NCBI GenBank assembly: GCA_964613455.1
Contig: CAZTGS010000026.1
Coordinates: 1 to 10,701, forward strand
DNA length: 10,701 nucleotides
From: SCGC-AAA076-P13 sp964613455
GTDB lineage: Bacteria > Pseudomonadota > Gammaproteobacteria > Magnimaribacterales > D2472
Direction: 5' to 3'
The notes beneath the pieces were generated by a model, which was not told where the DNA came from, did not search any database, and was given only the letters and a program-made list of their open reading frames with translations. Every line of letters starts with the position of its first letter. Positions within the stretch are counted from its first letter, which is position 1. Shown in pieces: positions 1 to 6,880 of this stretch. Position numbers and translations under genes: made by a program.

Positions 1-326
1 TTTTGATTATCAGTTAAAGAGTTATCTTTATATTTTTTTAATATCTTAAGAGTTTTCTTTGCATCTTTAATATCAGCCTCAAGGTCTTCAGGGTTTGGTA
101 TTGAGAGCTTAGAATTATGTTTTGTAATCCAGTTGAATTGATCAAATATACCAACATATGTCATAGATTCAGGAGAGTCGGCTAGGCCTGTCAAAAACTC
201 TTTTCCTAAAAAGTGATCAATGGAGACCGGTTTCATGAAGAAAAGATTTACCAAATACAGAGAGCTCAGGCTAAGCCCAAAAACAAAAATCAATCCAATT
301 GCCTTAAATCCTCTTTTAATCATCAT
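1..326 (-). CDS. DUF885-like membrane-anchored or secreted protein, N-terminal part only
   Basis: The gene starts at 326 and runs off the left edge, leaving about 108 residues. The start has tandem ATGs at 326 and 323; an AGGAG at 331-335 lies 4 nt from the first and 7 nt from the second, so the inner ATG is equally possible. The product begins with basic residues (KRGFK) and a hydrophobic stretch to about residue 30, a signal peptide or anchor. The following region, with ADSPESMTYVGIFDQ, then a helix of acidic and lysine residues and LTDNQ, resembles the start of DUF885 proteins, a large uncharacterised family with peptidase-like metal motifs further downstream. Those diagnostic motifs are outside the window, so the family call rests on a short N-terminal resemblance. 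It is divergent from the crotonase gene. Confidence 0.6.
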   Translation of the reverse strand, partial: MMIKRGFKAIGLIFVFGLSLSSLYLVNLFFMKPVSIDHFLGKEFLTGLADSPESMTYVGIFDQFNWITKHNSKLSIPNPEDLEADIKDAKKTLKILKKYKDNSLTDNQ

Positions 327-411
327 CAATCTCCTAATATTAGATAAAATTTATAAGTATTATATGTTTTTTTGATAAACTTTATTTTGTAAAAATTATG
401 TATAGGAAAAA
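327..411. promoter_or_regulatory. Divergent promoter region
   Basis: This 85-bp AT-rich segment separates two divergent starts and should hold both promoters. On the minus strand a perfect TATAAT lies at 364-359, which would start transcription near 352 and leave a short leader containing the AGGAG; I see no good -35 at the right distance. On the plus strand TTGATA (372-377) sits 17 nt before ATTATG (395-400), a weak pair that would leave a very short leader. An AGGA at 404-407 lies 4 nt from the crotonase ATG. These are motif guesses only. Confidence 0.35.
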
Positions 412-1137
412 ATGACTGATAAATTAGCAACCTTGTCTCACGAAGAAGACGTTTCAATAATTACTTTAGATGACGGCAAGGCAAATGTTTTCTCTCCAGC
501 AATGACTCAAGCGGTCAATGATTGCTTAGACAAAGTACCAACTGAGAAAGGGTCTCTAATAATTACAGGCAGACCCGGGATGTTCTCTGCTGGATTTGAT
601 TTAAAAGTAATAGCTGCGGGAGACTTAACTGCTACAAGAGAGATGTCACTAAATGGCTTCAAGCTTTTATCAAGAATATTTTCATTTCCAAGGCCAGTTC
701 TTGCAGCATGTTCTGGTCACGGCATAGCACTTGGAACTTTTTTACTATGTTGCTGCGATTACAGAATAGGAGCTAAGGGCGAGTTCCTAGTCGGCGCTAA
801 TGAGATGAGAACCAATATGGTCATACCTATCCCAATTTTAGAACTAATTAAGTTTAGAGTAGCTCAGGCTCATAAATACAGAGCAGTACTAGGAGCAGAA
901 ATGTATCCTATCGAAAGCGCTATTGAGGCTGGTCTTATAGATGAAATTGTTGAGCCAGAGGCCTTGATGGAAGTGGCTCTTACTAAAGCTAAAGATCTTG
1001 CAACGCTTGGACATCCAAGCTACACCTTAACTAAAGAGCTTTATGTTGCAGAGCCAGCTACGAAAATTAACGATGCGATTAATGCTTTTGATCCCGAAGC
1101 AGAATCACTAATACCTAATAGTGAATCCAAAACCTAA
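412..1137 (+). CDS. Crotonase / enoyl-CoA hydratase family protein
   Basis: A 241-residue single-domain crotonase-fold protein, slightly shorter than the usual ~260. The first oxyanion-hole segment is GMFSAGFDLK (residues 56-65), and the second is SGHGIALGTFLL (101-112) followed by CDYRIG. The segment around ANEM places Glu131 where the first catalytic glutamate of hydratases lies. The second glutamate position is less clear, so hydratase, isomerase or other acyl-CoA chemistry cannot be told apart. The overall pattern (TLDDGKANVFSPAM near the N-terminus, GAEMYPIESAIEAGLIDEIV at 160-180) matches the short enoyl-CoA hydratase subgroup annotated as PRK06213-like. It is cytosolic and acts on a CoA thioester, probably in fatty- or branched-acid metabolism. 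An AGGA sits just before the ATG. Its 3' end overlaps the acetyltransferase gene by 17 nt, suggesting an operon. Confidence 0.88.
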   Translation: MTDKLATLSHEEDVSIITLDDGKANVFSPAMTQAVNDCLDKVPTEKGSLIITGRPGMFSAGFDLKVIAAGDLTATREMSLNGFKLLSRIFSFPRPVLAACSGHGIALGTFLLCCCDYRIGAKGEFLVGANEMRTNMVIPIPILELIKFRVAQAHKYRAVLGAEMYPIESAIEAGLIDEIVEPEALMEVALTKAKDLATLGHPSYTLTKELYVAEPATKINDAINAFDPEAESLIPNSESKT

Positions 1138-1627
1138 TTTAGATTTATCTCTTTTTATTGAGGTTCCTGATAAGGAGGTTTTAGATATTTTATATTCTTT
1201 AAATCAAGAAAATAGGCCTGAGGTTGGAGACCTTAAGTCAGTAAATGAGCTAACCAAGCTTATTGAGATGAGCGCTATTAATTTCTTTGTTCTTGAAGAT
1301 GAAGAAATCATTGGGTTTGTAATTTGTTTTAGAGAAGCTTCAAACTATCACTCACTTAACTATAAATTTTTTAGTGACTCTGAAGACAAGTTTCTTTATA
1401 TAGATAGAGTTGTTATAAAAAAAGAATACAGAAGGGTAGGAGCAGGAACTCTTTTGTATGCTCATCTTAGTAAAGTAGCAAATCTCGAAGACTTGCCTAT
1501 TTGTTGTGAGGTTAATACCAAGCCTTTAAATCAGATATCACTAGATTTTCACTCTAAAAATAAATTTGTCGAAGTTGGTGAATGCGATTTTGATGACCAC
1601 TCTGTAATCTACCTAAAGAAGCAATAA
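1121..1627 (+). CDS. GNAT family N-acetyltransferase (COG3818-like)
   Basis: A 168-residue protein with the GNAT core: beta strand LYIDRVVI (92-99), then the acetyl-CoA pyrophosphate loop RRVGAG (104-109) and the helix after it, then CEVNTKP and FHSKNKFVEVGE near the C-terminus. The order and spacing, including FREASNYHSLNYKFF before the core, match predicted acetyltransferases of COG3818, whose substrate is unknown. The start is a GTG inside the end of the crotonase gene (17-nt overlap) without a clear Shine-Dalgarno sequence, so translation is probably coupled to the upstream gene. Family homology seems to begin near residue 10, consistent with this start. No ATG start lies before Met50, which would cut into the domain. 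Confidence 0.87.
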   Translation: MNPKPNLDLSLFIEVPDKEVLDILYSLNQENRPEVGDLKSVNELTKLIEMSAINFFVLEDEEIIGFVICFREASNYHSLNYKFFSDSEDKFLYIDRVVIKKEYRRVGAGTLLYAHLSKVANLEDLPICCEVNTKPLNQISLDFHSKNKFVEVGECDFDDHSVIYLKKQ

Positions 1628-1632
1628 TTCTA

Positions 1633-1659
1633 TAATTGTGTATTATTAATACATAGTTA
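1633..1659. repeat. Inverted repeat / hairpin between acetyltransferase and membrane-protein genes
   Basis: Arms 1633-1644 and 1648-1659 pair around an ATT loop. The inner 6 bp (TGTATT / AATACA) are perfect, and the outer 6 include two G-U wobbles if read as RNA. It starts 6 nt after the acetyltransferase stop and is followed by TTAATTAATTAATA rather than a T-run, so it is not a classical intrinsic terminator. It might be an attenuating or mRNA-end hairpin, or an operator. A TATAAT at 1631-1636 overlaps its left arm and could be the -10 of a promoter for the next gene, though no -35 is evident. Confidence 0.4.
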
Positions 1660-1674
1660 ATTAATTAATAACTT

Positions 1675-2565
1675 ATGTTTGTTGAAACTACCTTGTTGTT
1701 TAAAACCATGCTGATATTAGCTGCTCAGCTTTCTGTTGTTCTTGGCGGCTGCTTTTATTGCATCAGAGGTGCTCATAAAGCTTACAAAAATGACTCCACT
1801 TTCTTTGGGATGTCCTTTAACGGATCAATGAATATGAAGAGAGAGCTCGATCTAATTCCATATTTAAAGCCACCTTTAGAGTACCCGATGAAGATGTTTA
1901 AGCATATACAGGAGACATATAACCCAGAAACAAAAAAGTTAGATAAGGCTTATGATGATTTTAAAGAAGCTCAAAACAGAGTAGAAGTTCTCCAGTTATT
2001 CAAAGAAGGCTATAAATATGCACATGGCGGCAAAGGGATATATTTTGTCTATCTTTTATGGGCTGCATCACTGTTCGCTACACTTTTTTTTGCAGTATCT
2101 GGTATAGATATTTACACAGGTCTTGCATTATTCACCTTTCAAAGTTTAGCTTTTGGTCCTTTTCTGGCGTTAATAATGCTTGAGATGGATGAGAATGATG
2201 GCTATAAGGCATTAAAAATTGTTTTTCTTGTTACTCTGCTCACAGGGTTCGTTGGTTATAGTGATATTTATTCGTTTTCAGAGAATAATTTCCTAGCAAT
2301 TTTCTTACTCTTTTCCTTGTTAGGGTTAATTGTTACCGAATTTATAAGAACAATAGTAGGACTTAGCAGGAAGGCTATTAAAGCAAAAGCTATTTTTGGA
2401 GCTTTTATCTTTTCTATATTTTTACTTTTTGATTTTAACCTAATTGCCAAGCGTGAATATATGGCTAATAACTGGGACAGTGCATTTGAATTGGCTTTTT
2501 CTATATATCTAGATATTATTAACTTATTGCTAGAAATATTAGATGCAATGTCTCAGAGCGGCTAA
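1675..2565 (+). CDS. Seven-helix membrane protein, divergent Bax inhibitor-1 (TMBIM)-like
   Basis: A 296-residue integral membrane protein with hydrophobic segments at about 11-30, 122-142, 146-168, 178-196, 206-226, 237-256 and 270-290. The C-terminal half resembles the Bax inhibitor-1 / YccA / YetJ family: GPFLALIMLE (161-170), a helix with VTLLTGFVGY (186-195), LLFDFNLI (250-257) and IYLDIINLLLEIL (277-289). Asp253 and Asp280 fall where the pH-sensing aspartate pair of YetJ-type calcium-leak channels lies, in the last two helices. The unusual part is the polar stretch of about 90 residues (31-120) between helices 1 and 2, rich in Lys and Asp/Glu, which typical bacterial members lack. No Shine-Dalgarno sequence precedes the ATG at 1675. 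The next gene starts 19 nt downstream. The family assignment is inferred from motifs; an unrelated seven-helix protein is possible. Confidence 0.65.
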   Translation: MFVETTLLFKTMLILAAQLSVVLGGCFYCIRGAHKAYKNDSTFFGMSFNGSMNMKRELDLIPYLKPPLEYPMKMFKHIQETYNPETKKLDKAYDDFKEAQNRVEVLQLFKEGYKYAHGGKGIYFVYLLWAASLFATLFFAVSGIDIYTGLALFTFQSLAFGPFLALIMLEMDENDGYKALKIVFLVTLLTGFVGYSDIYSFSENNFLAIFLLFSLLGLIVTEFIRTIVGLSRKAIKAKAIFGAFIFSIFLLFDFNLIAKREYMANNWDSAFELAFSIYLDIINLLLEILDAMSQSG

Positions 2566-2584
2566 TTATTAATGAGGAAAAATT

Positions 2585-2776
2585 ATGGCAACTTATAAAT
2601 GTGATGCATGTGGAATGTCCGTCAATGCAACTTGCGGCGAATGCGATGTGCCTTTGGTAAACGGAATGCTTGATTTAGATGATGGCAACCAGGTTCAAAT
2701 ATCAGAATGCCCAAACAGTCACGGCAAGATCAAGTCTCCGTTATGTTGTGGTAATGATATGCAGTGCTCTATTTAA
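2585..2776 (+). CDS. Small eight-cysteine, probable metal-binding protein
   Basis: A 63-residue cytosolic protein with a GAGG ribosome-binding site at 2574-2577, 7 nt before the ATG. Cysteines fall at 6, 9, 17, 20, 42, 54, 55 and 61, with a histidine at 46. The two CxxC pairs (CDAC, CGEC), the C42-x3-H46 spacing and the PLCCGNDM tail suggest two metal sites, zinc ribbon-like or iron. The opening YKCDACG together with CCG-x-x-M recalls desulforedoxin-type Fe(Cys)4 centres, but the middle of the protein is different. Its function is unknown. It lies 19 nt behind the Bax-inhibitor-like gene and is probably co-transcribed with it. The gene is complete and ends 3 nt before the run of N, so what followed it in the genome is not visible. 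Confidence 0.8.
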   Translation: MATYKCDACGMSVNATCGECDVPLVNGMLDLDDGNQVQISECPNSHGKIKSPLCCGNDMQCSI

Positions 2777-2779
2777 TTA

Positions 2780-2879
2780 NNNNNNNNNNNNNNNNNNNNN
2801 NNNNNNNNNNNNNNNNNNNNNNNNNNNNNNNNNNNNNNNNNNNNNNNNNNNNNNNNNNNNNNNNNNNNNNNNNNNNNNN
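2780..2879. other. Assembly gap of 100 N
   Basis: Exactly 100 ambiguous bases, the usual placeholder for a scaffold gap of unknown size. The plus-strand gene to its left and the minus-strand gene to its right are both complete, so neither is truncated. The true distance and any gene or terminator in between are unknown. Confidence 0.97.
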
Positions 2880-2899
2880 CAGGCTGAATAAGATAATGA

Positions 2900-3628
2900 C
2901 TATCTAGTTATTGAATACCCTTGTTGTTCTAAAACAAACCTATCTTCAGATAAGTTTGCTACCCAATTAACTTTACCGTCTTCGTCGAACTCAAATCTAG
3001 TTGCAGTCCAAGCATTAGAAGTCAATCCAGAAGCTTCTTCTGTAAATTCTGACCAACTTAAAACCCAAACAGTTCCTTCATCGGTACTAGAGACTTCCCT
3101 AACTTCAAATTTATCAGGACCCCAATCCATTGCATCACCTTGTTCCATATTTTCTAATACTTGAGATTTAGAGCTCACTTGTCTCACAGCACCTCTAGCA
3201 ACAGATATGGCAACTTCTCTTCCATCTCTAAGAACAACACCACTAACTTCTTCTCCAGGTTTCCCTCTAAAGCCTAGGCTATTTCTATTTTCAGAGGTAA
3301 GTCTTACTCCTTGAACTTCAACGAATGAGTCTCCAACTTCAAGAGCTTTTGATGCAGGACTATCTGGGATAATGTAAGTAACAGTCATGCCATCTTCATC
3401 AGGATTCCAAATAAAACCCATTCCAACATATCTATCACCTAAGACTTCTCCGTCTTCAGCCATATTTTTTGTTACCATTTCCATGGCTTCAGATTTACTA
3501 CTATTAGCAGCTTTCACCCATGCCATTGCTAGATCTTCAGCGGCTTTATTAGAATTTTCTGATGAGCTTGAGCACCCAGCAACAAAAATAAAAGCCATTA
3601 AAGCAAAAGTTAATTTTAATTTATTCAT
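2900..3628 (-). CDS. PDZ-domain lipoprotein
   Basis: A 242-residue protein with a lipoprotein signal peptide: MNKLKLTF, a hydrophobic core, and lipobox VAGC with the lipidated Cys at 19, followed by a Ser-rich linker. It is therefore probably anchored to a membrane facing the periplasm. Residues about 69-145 form a PDZ domain: GMGF (69-72) as carboxylate-binding loop, IIPDSPASKALEVGDSFVEVQG, then LRDGREVAISV. There is no protease domain, so a scaffold or substrate-binding role is more likely than HtrA-type proteolysis. The flanks (a helix at 29-57 with AMAWVKAANSSKSEAMEMV, and a C-terminal strand region with WTATRFEFDEDGKV) look like the ends of a SnoaL/NTF2-like fold, suggesting the PDZ is inserted in it; this is inference. 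Start support is GGGAG 5 nt before the ATG. It lies 85 nt downstream of typA on the same strand, possibly co-transcribed. Confidence 0.85.
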   Translation of the reverse strand: MNKLKLTFALMAFIFVAGCSSSSENSNKAAEDLAMAWVKAANSSKSEAMEMVTKNMAEDGEVLGDRYVGMGFIWNPDEDGMTVTYIIPDSPASKALEVGDSFVEVQGVRLTSENRNSLGFRGKPGEEVSGVVLRDGREVAISVARGAVRQVSSKSQVLENMEQGDAMDWGPDKFEVREVSSTDEGTVWVLSWSEFTEEASGLTSNAWTATRFEFDEDGKVNWVANLSEDRFVLEQQGYSITR

Positions 3629-3713
3629 ATTTTCTCCCTTTCAATTAATTAAATATTCTTAATTAGTTTATAACGGATATGAATAAATAAAAGACTTATT
3701 CTTAAAAAATATC

Positions 3714-5504
3714 TTAAGTCCTAACTCTTCCTTTTTTTCTCATTCGGATAGATTCAGGCGTTACCTCTACAAGCTCATCATCTTCAATGAATTCCAAAGC
3801 TTGCTCTAAAGTATGTTTGATATGAGTCACAAGAATAAGATTTTCATCGGTTCCAGCAGCCCTGATATTATTTAATTGTTTTGCTTTTGTTGGGTTTACA
3901 GGAAGATCGTTATCTCTTGAGTGAAGACCAACTATTTGACCTACATAAACCTCATTACCATGACCCAAGAATAGCTTGCCTCTGTTTTGAAGATTGAATA
4001 AAGCATAAGCCAATGTTTTACCAGCTGTCATAGAGTACATGACTCCATTATTTCTTTTAGCGAGTTCGCCAGCTTTTACTGGACCATAATGATCAAAAAC
4101 ACTAGTCATAATTCCAGACCCACTAGTGATAGTTAGAAAATGAGATCTAAATCCTATGATTCCTCTTGATGGAGCTATGAATTCAAGTTTTACTCTTCCT
4201 TTCCCGTCAGGATCCATACTCTGAAGCTCAGCTTTTCTTGGCCCTAGCTCTTCCATTATTGAACCTTGATGCATCTCTTCGACATCAATAACTATCTGTT
4301 CAAAAGGCTCATGAATTTCACCATCCACTTCTTTTTGAACAACTTGAGGCTTCGAAATACCTAATTCAAAACCTTCTCTTCTCATAGTTTCGATTAATAC
4401 AGATAAATGCAATTCACCTCTACCTGAAACAATAAATTTATCTGGAGATTCTCCCTGGACTACTTTTAGGGCTACATTTGATATTAATTCTTTATCTAGT
4501 CTCTCTTTAATATTTCTTGAAGTAACAAACTTTCCTTCCTTGCCAGCAAAGGGCGAGTCGTTGACTTGAAAAGTCATGCTCACAGTAGGTTCATCAACTG
4601 AAAGAGCGGGCAGAGCTTCAACGTTTGAAGGAACACAAATAGTATCGGAAATATTTAATTTATCTATTCCTGTAATGCAGACGATTGATCCAGCCTGAGC
4701 TTCTGGAACTTCGACTCGATCCAGGCCTTCGTACCCCATGACTTGAAGTACCTTAGCTTTTCTAGTTTCACCCTCTCTATTAATAACAATCACTTGATCA
4801 TTAGGCTTAACATTTCCACGTTTAATTCTTCCAATCCCAATAACACCCACATAGCTGTTACTGTCTAGAGCACTAATTTGAAGTTGAAATGGGCCATCAA
4901 CGTTAACCTCTGGAGCTGGAACTTTATCTAATATCATTTGCAATAAGGGGGTCATGTCATCATTCATGTTTTCAGGCTCTAGCCCAGCAATACCTTCAAT
5001 AGCTGAGGCATATATGACTGGAAAATCTAACTGTTCATCTGTCCCACCAAGTCTGTCAAATAAGTCAAAGACTTGATCAAGAACCCAATGAGGTCTTGCG
5101 TCAGGCCTATCCACCTTATTTATAACAACTATTGGCTTTAATCCTTTCTCAAAAGCTTTTTGTGTAACAAATCTTGTTTGTGGCATCGGACCGTCAACAG
5201 CATCAACTAGAAGTAATACTGAATCTACCATTGAAAGAGCTCTCTCAACTTCGCCACCAAAATCCGCGTGACCAGGAGTATCGACAATATTTATAAGATG
5301 GTCTTTCCAATTAATAGAGGTATTCTTTGCCGTAATGGTTATTCCTCTTTCTTTTTCTTGATCGTTAGAATCCATGATTCTTTCTGAATCCATATTTTTT
5401 CTATCTAGAGTTCCAGATTGTTGAAGTAACTTATCTACAAGCGTTGTTTTGCCGTGATCTACGTGGGCAATAATCGCTATATTCCGTAAGCTTTCAATGT
5501 TCAT
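3714..5504 (-). CDS. typA: Translational GTPase TypA/BipA
   Basis: A 596-residue ribosome-associated GTPase close to the usual ~607. All G motifs are visible: AHVDHGKT (13-20), RGITI (53-57), DTPGH (75-79), NKVD (129-132) and a SA element after it. Domains in order are the GTPase (1 to ~200), an EF-Tu domain II-like barrel (~205-290), two EF-G III/V-like domains (~305-470, including SGRGELHLSVLIETMRREG and SRGIIGFRS), and the BipA-specific C-terminal domain, ending in RMRKKGRVRT. TypA assists 50S assembly and growth under stress or cold in characterised bacteria. The ATG has only a weak purine-rich AAGAGA upstream. Divergent from the M20D gene across 40 bp, with the PDZ lipoprotein gene downstream. 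Confidence 0.97.
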   Translation of the reverse strand: MNIESLRNIAIIAHVDHGKTTLVDKLLQQSGTLDRKNMDSERIMDSNDQEKERGITITAKNTSINWKDHLINIVDTPGHADFGGEVERALSMVDSVLLLVDAVDGPMPQTRFVTQKAFEKGLKPIVVINKVDRPDARPHWVLDQVFDLFDRLGGTDEQLDFPVIYASAIEGIAGLEPENMNDDMTPLLQMILDKVPAPEVNVDGPFQLQISALDSNSYVGVIGIGRIKRGNVKPNDQVIVINREGETRKAKVLQVMGYEGLDRVEVPEAQAGSIVCITGIDKLNISDTICVPSNVEALPALSVDEPTVSMTFQVNDSPFAGKEGKFVTSRNIKERLDKELISNVALKVVQGESPDKFIVSGRGELHLSVLIETMRREGFELGISKPQVVQKEVDGEIHEPFEQIVIDVEEMHQGSIMEELGPRKAELQSMDPDGKGRVKLEFIAPSRGIIGFRSHFLTITSGSGIMTSVFDHYGPVKAGELAKRNNGVMYSMTAGKTLAYALFNLQNRGKLFLGHGNEVYVGQIVGLHSRDNDLPVNPTKAKQLNNIRAAGTDENLILVTHIKHTLEQALEFIEDDELVEVTPESIRMRKKGRVRT

Positions 5505-5509
5505 TAAAT

Positions 5510-5538
5510 TTGTCTCTTAAAAAAGAGAGGATTATAAT
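5510..5538 (+). promoter_or_regulatory. Sigma70-like promoter for the M20D operon, with shared divergent -10
   Basis: TTGTCT (5510-5515, four of six matches to the -35 consensus) is separated by 17 nt from a perfect TATAAT (5533-5538). The expected start point falls at about 5545, the A of the M20D ATG, so the transcript would be leaderless or nearly so. The -10 lies in the palindrome ATTATAAT (5531-5538), so a TATAAT also reads on the minus strand at 5536-5531, positioned to start typA transcription near 5524; its -35 is poor. Confidence 0.55.
5513..5528. repeat. Short inverted repeat TCTCTT-AAAA-AAGAGA
   Basis: Six-bp perfect arms (5513-5518 and 5523-5528) around an AAAA spacer, lying between the -35 and -10 of the M20D promoter and just upstream of the typA start. 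On the typA transcript the right-hand arm reads AAGAGA, the only ribosome-binding-like sequence for typA. The position suits an operator or a leader hairpin, but 6-bp arms in AT-rich DNA can arise by chance. Confidence 0.35.
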
Positions 5539-5544
5539 CTTAAA

Positions 5545-6855
5545 ATGAATAAATTAATGCTTTTCTTTTGTCTTCTCCTTTCAACCCATACTTTTGCTGA
5601 TCTTAAACAAGATTTAGAAAGCCAATTAAGTCCATTAATGGATAAGGTTATAGATTGGCGACATGATATTCATCAAAATCCTGAACTTGGTAATAGAGAG
5701 TTTAAGACAGCAAAAAAAATTGAAAATCATTTGCTGTCGCTTGATATAGAGGTTCAAACTAAAGTTGCTTACACAGGAGTTGTAGGTCTAATTAAAGGTG
5801 GCTTGCCAGGGCCAACTATTGCCTTAAGAGCTGATATGGATGCATTGCCAGTCGAAGAAAAAACTGGTCTTCCTTTTGCATCGAAAGTACGAACAACTTA
5901 TTTAGGAAATGATGTAGGGGTAATGCATGCTTGTGGCCATGATGCTCATGTAGCCATATTAATGGGTGTAGCAGAATTCCTTGCAAAAAATAAAGAACAA
6001 TTAAAAGGAAATATTCTGTTGATCTTTCAACCCGCAGAGGAAGGACCGCCTGAGGGAGAGGGTGGAGGAGCAGAAATGATGCTTGCAGAAGGGCTGTTTA
6101 AAAAATATAAACCAGAAGTGATATTCGGCTTGCATGTAACAAATATTCCTAACAGCGTCTTATCAGTAAAGTCTGGCCCGGCAATGGCTGCTGCTTCAAC
6201 CTACAGAATAAAAATAAAAGGAATACAAGCACATGGTTCAACTCCTTGGGCAGGCATCGATCCTATTATGGCTACAGCAGAGTTAATTCAATCTCTAAAT
6301 ACTATTGTTAGTAGAAGAATTAATATTATTAATAACCCAGCGGTTATTTCTGTTGGTATGCTTAAGGCTGGAACGAGAGGTAATATTATTCCAGAAGACT
6401 CAGAAATCTTGGGTACTATAAGAACATTTGATCCTGTATTAAGAAAGCAAATTTATTCAGAAATTGAACAAGTTGCTAAGGGTGTAGCTACAGGAACAGG
6501 TACAGATATTACTGTTGAGTTTGATGTTGGTGGATTTTATCCAGTTACTGTAAACAATCCTGATTTAGTTGAGAGAATGAAAGGTTCTTTAATAGAGGCA
6601 TCTCCGAATAAATTTTATGAATCTAATATCCCTGTTACTGGAGCAGAAGATTTTTCATATTTTTCTCAAGAGATTCCTGGAATGTATTTCTGGCTTGGCA
6701 TTAACAAACCTGGCGAAGGTTTAGAGTCGGCTAACTTTGGTGAGAAAACAGCAGTGGCCGGAAATCACTCACCATATTTTTATGTTGATGACTCAGCACT
6801 AGATAAAGGAGTGAAAGCTCTTGTATACTTAGCTCTCGATTACCCAGAAAAATAA
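5545..6855 (+). CDS. Exported M20D-family amidohydrolase (hippurate / N-acyl amino acid hydrolase-like)
   Basis: A 436-residue zinc-type amidohydrolase. The N-terminus has a signal peptide (Met-Asn-Lys, hydrophobic core to about residue 15, likely cleavage after THTFA), so the enzyme probably works in the periplasm; most M20D relatives are cytosolic. Family landmarks are WRHDIHQNPELG near the mature start, ALRADMDALPV, HACGHDAH with Cys130 and His132, PAEEG with Glu165-Glu166, GLHV with His197, and NHSP with His408. These are the expected M20D metal ligands and general base, and all are present. The lid/dimerisation domain lies around 210-320 (AHGSTPWAGIDPI). Such enzymes cleave the amide of N-acyl, N-aryl or auxin-like amino acid conjugates; the substrate here is not predictable. 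The ATG lies 6 nt from the promoter -10, and the only AGGA is 13 nt away, so translation may be leaderless. Probably the first gene of the operon running to 9694. Confidence 0.93.
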   Translation: MNKLMLFFCLLLSTHTFADLKQDLESQLSPLMDKVIDWRHDIHQNPELGNREFKTAKKIENHLLSLDIEVQTKVAYTGVVGLIKGGLPGPTIALRADMDALPVEEKTGLPFASKVRTTYLGNDVGVMHACGHDAHVAILMGVAEFLAKNKEQLKGNILLIFQPAEEGPPEGEGGGAEMMLAEGLFKKYKPEVIFGLHVTNIPNSVLSVKSGPAMAAASTYRIKIKGIQAHGSTPWAGIDPIMATAELIQSLNTIVSRRINIINNPAVISVGMLKAGTRGNIIPEDSEILGTIRTFDPVLRKQIYSEIEQVAKGVATGTGTDITVEFDVGGFYPVTVNNPDLVERMKGSLIEASPNKFYESNIPVTGAEDFSYFSQEIPGMYFWLGINKPGEGLESANFGEKTAVAGNHSPYFYVDDSALDKGVKALVYLALDYPEK

Positions 6856-6867
6856 AAATTAATTAAT

Positions 6868-6873
6868 AAGGAG
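6868..6873 (+). promoter_or_regulatory. Ribosome-binding site fixing a GTG start
   Basis: AAGGAG lies 7 nt before GTG at 6881, optimal spacing. It decides for the GTG start of the NMO-like gene. Confidence 0.8.
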
Positions 6874-6880
6874 ACCTCAA

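Noticed and set aside
1657..1670. TTAATTAATTAA-type runs, also near 3643-3652 and 6857-6868, as a dispersed repeat family
   Set aside because: They are low-complexity AT sequence placed in intergenic spacers of an AT-rich genome and carry stop codons in several frames; no longer shared sequence surrounds them.
2268..2450. 60-residue open frame on the minus strand
   Set aside because: It lies wholly inside the membrane-protein gene on the opposite strand, has no ribosome-binding site, and its Lys/Ile-rich product reflects AT-rich antisense of hydrophobic codons.
2679..2891. Plus-strand frame reading through the run of N
   Set aside because: It exists only because the N run contains no stops; its first part is a shifted reading of the eight-cysteine gene.
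3387..3662. 91-residue plus-strand frame
   Set aside because: It is antisense to the 5' half of the PDZ lipoprotein gene, which has a lipobox, domain and ribosome-binding site; the antisense frame has none.
3629..3713. Possible terminator or separate promoter between typA and the lipoprotein gene
   Set aside because: On the minus strand there is a TATAAA-like hexamer and short CTTAA/TTAAG complementarity, but no -35 match and no stem of useful length with a T-run, so neither is supported.
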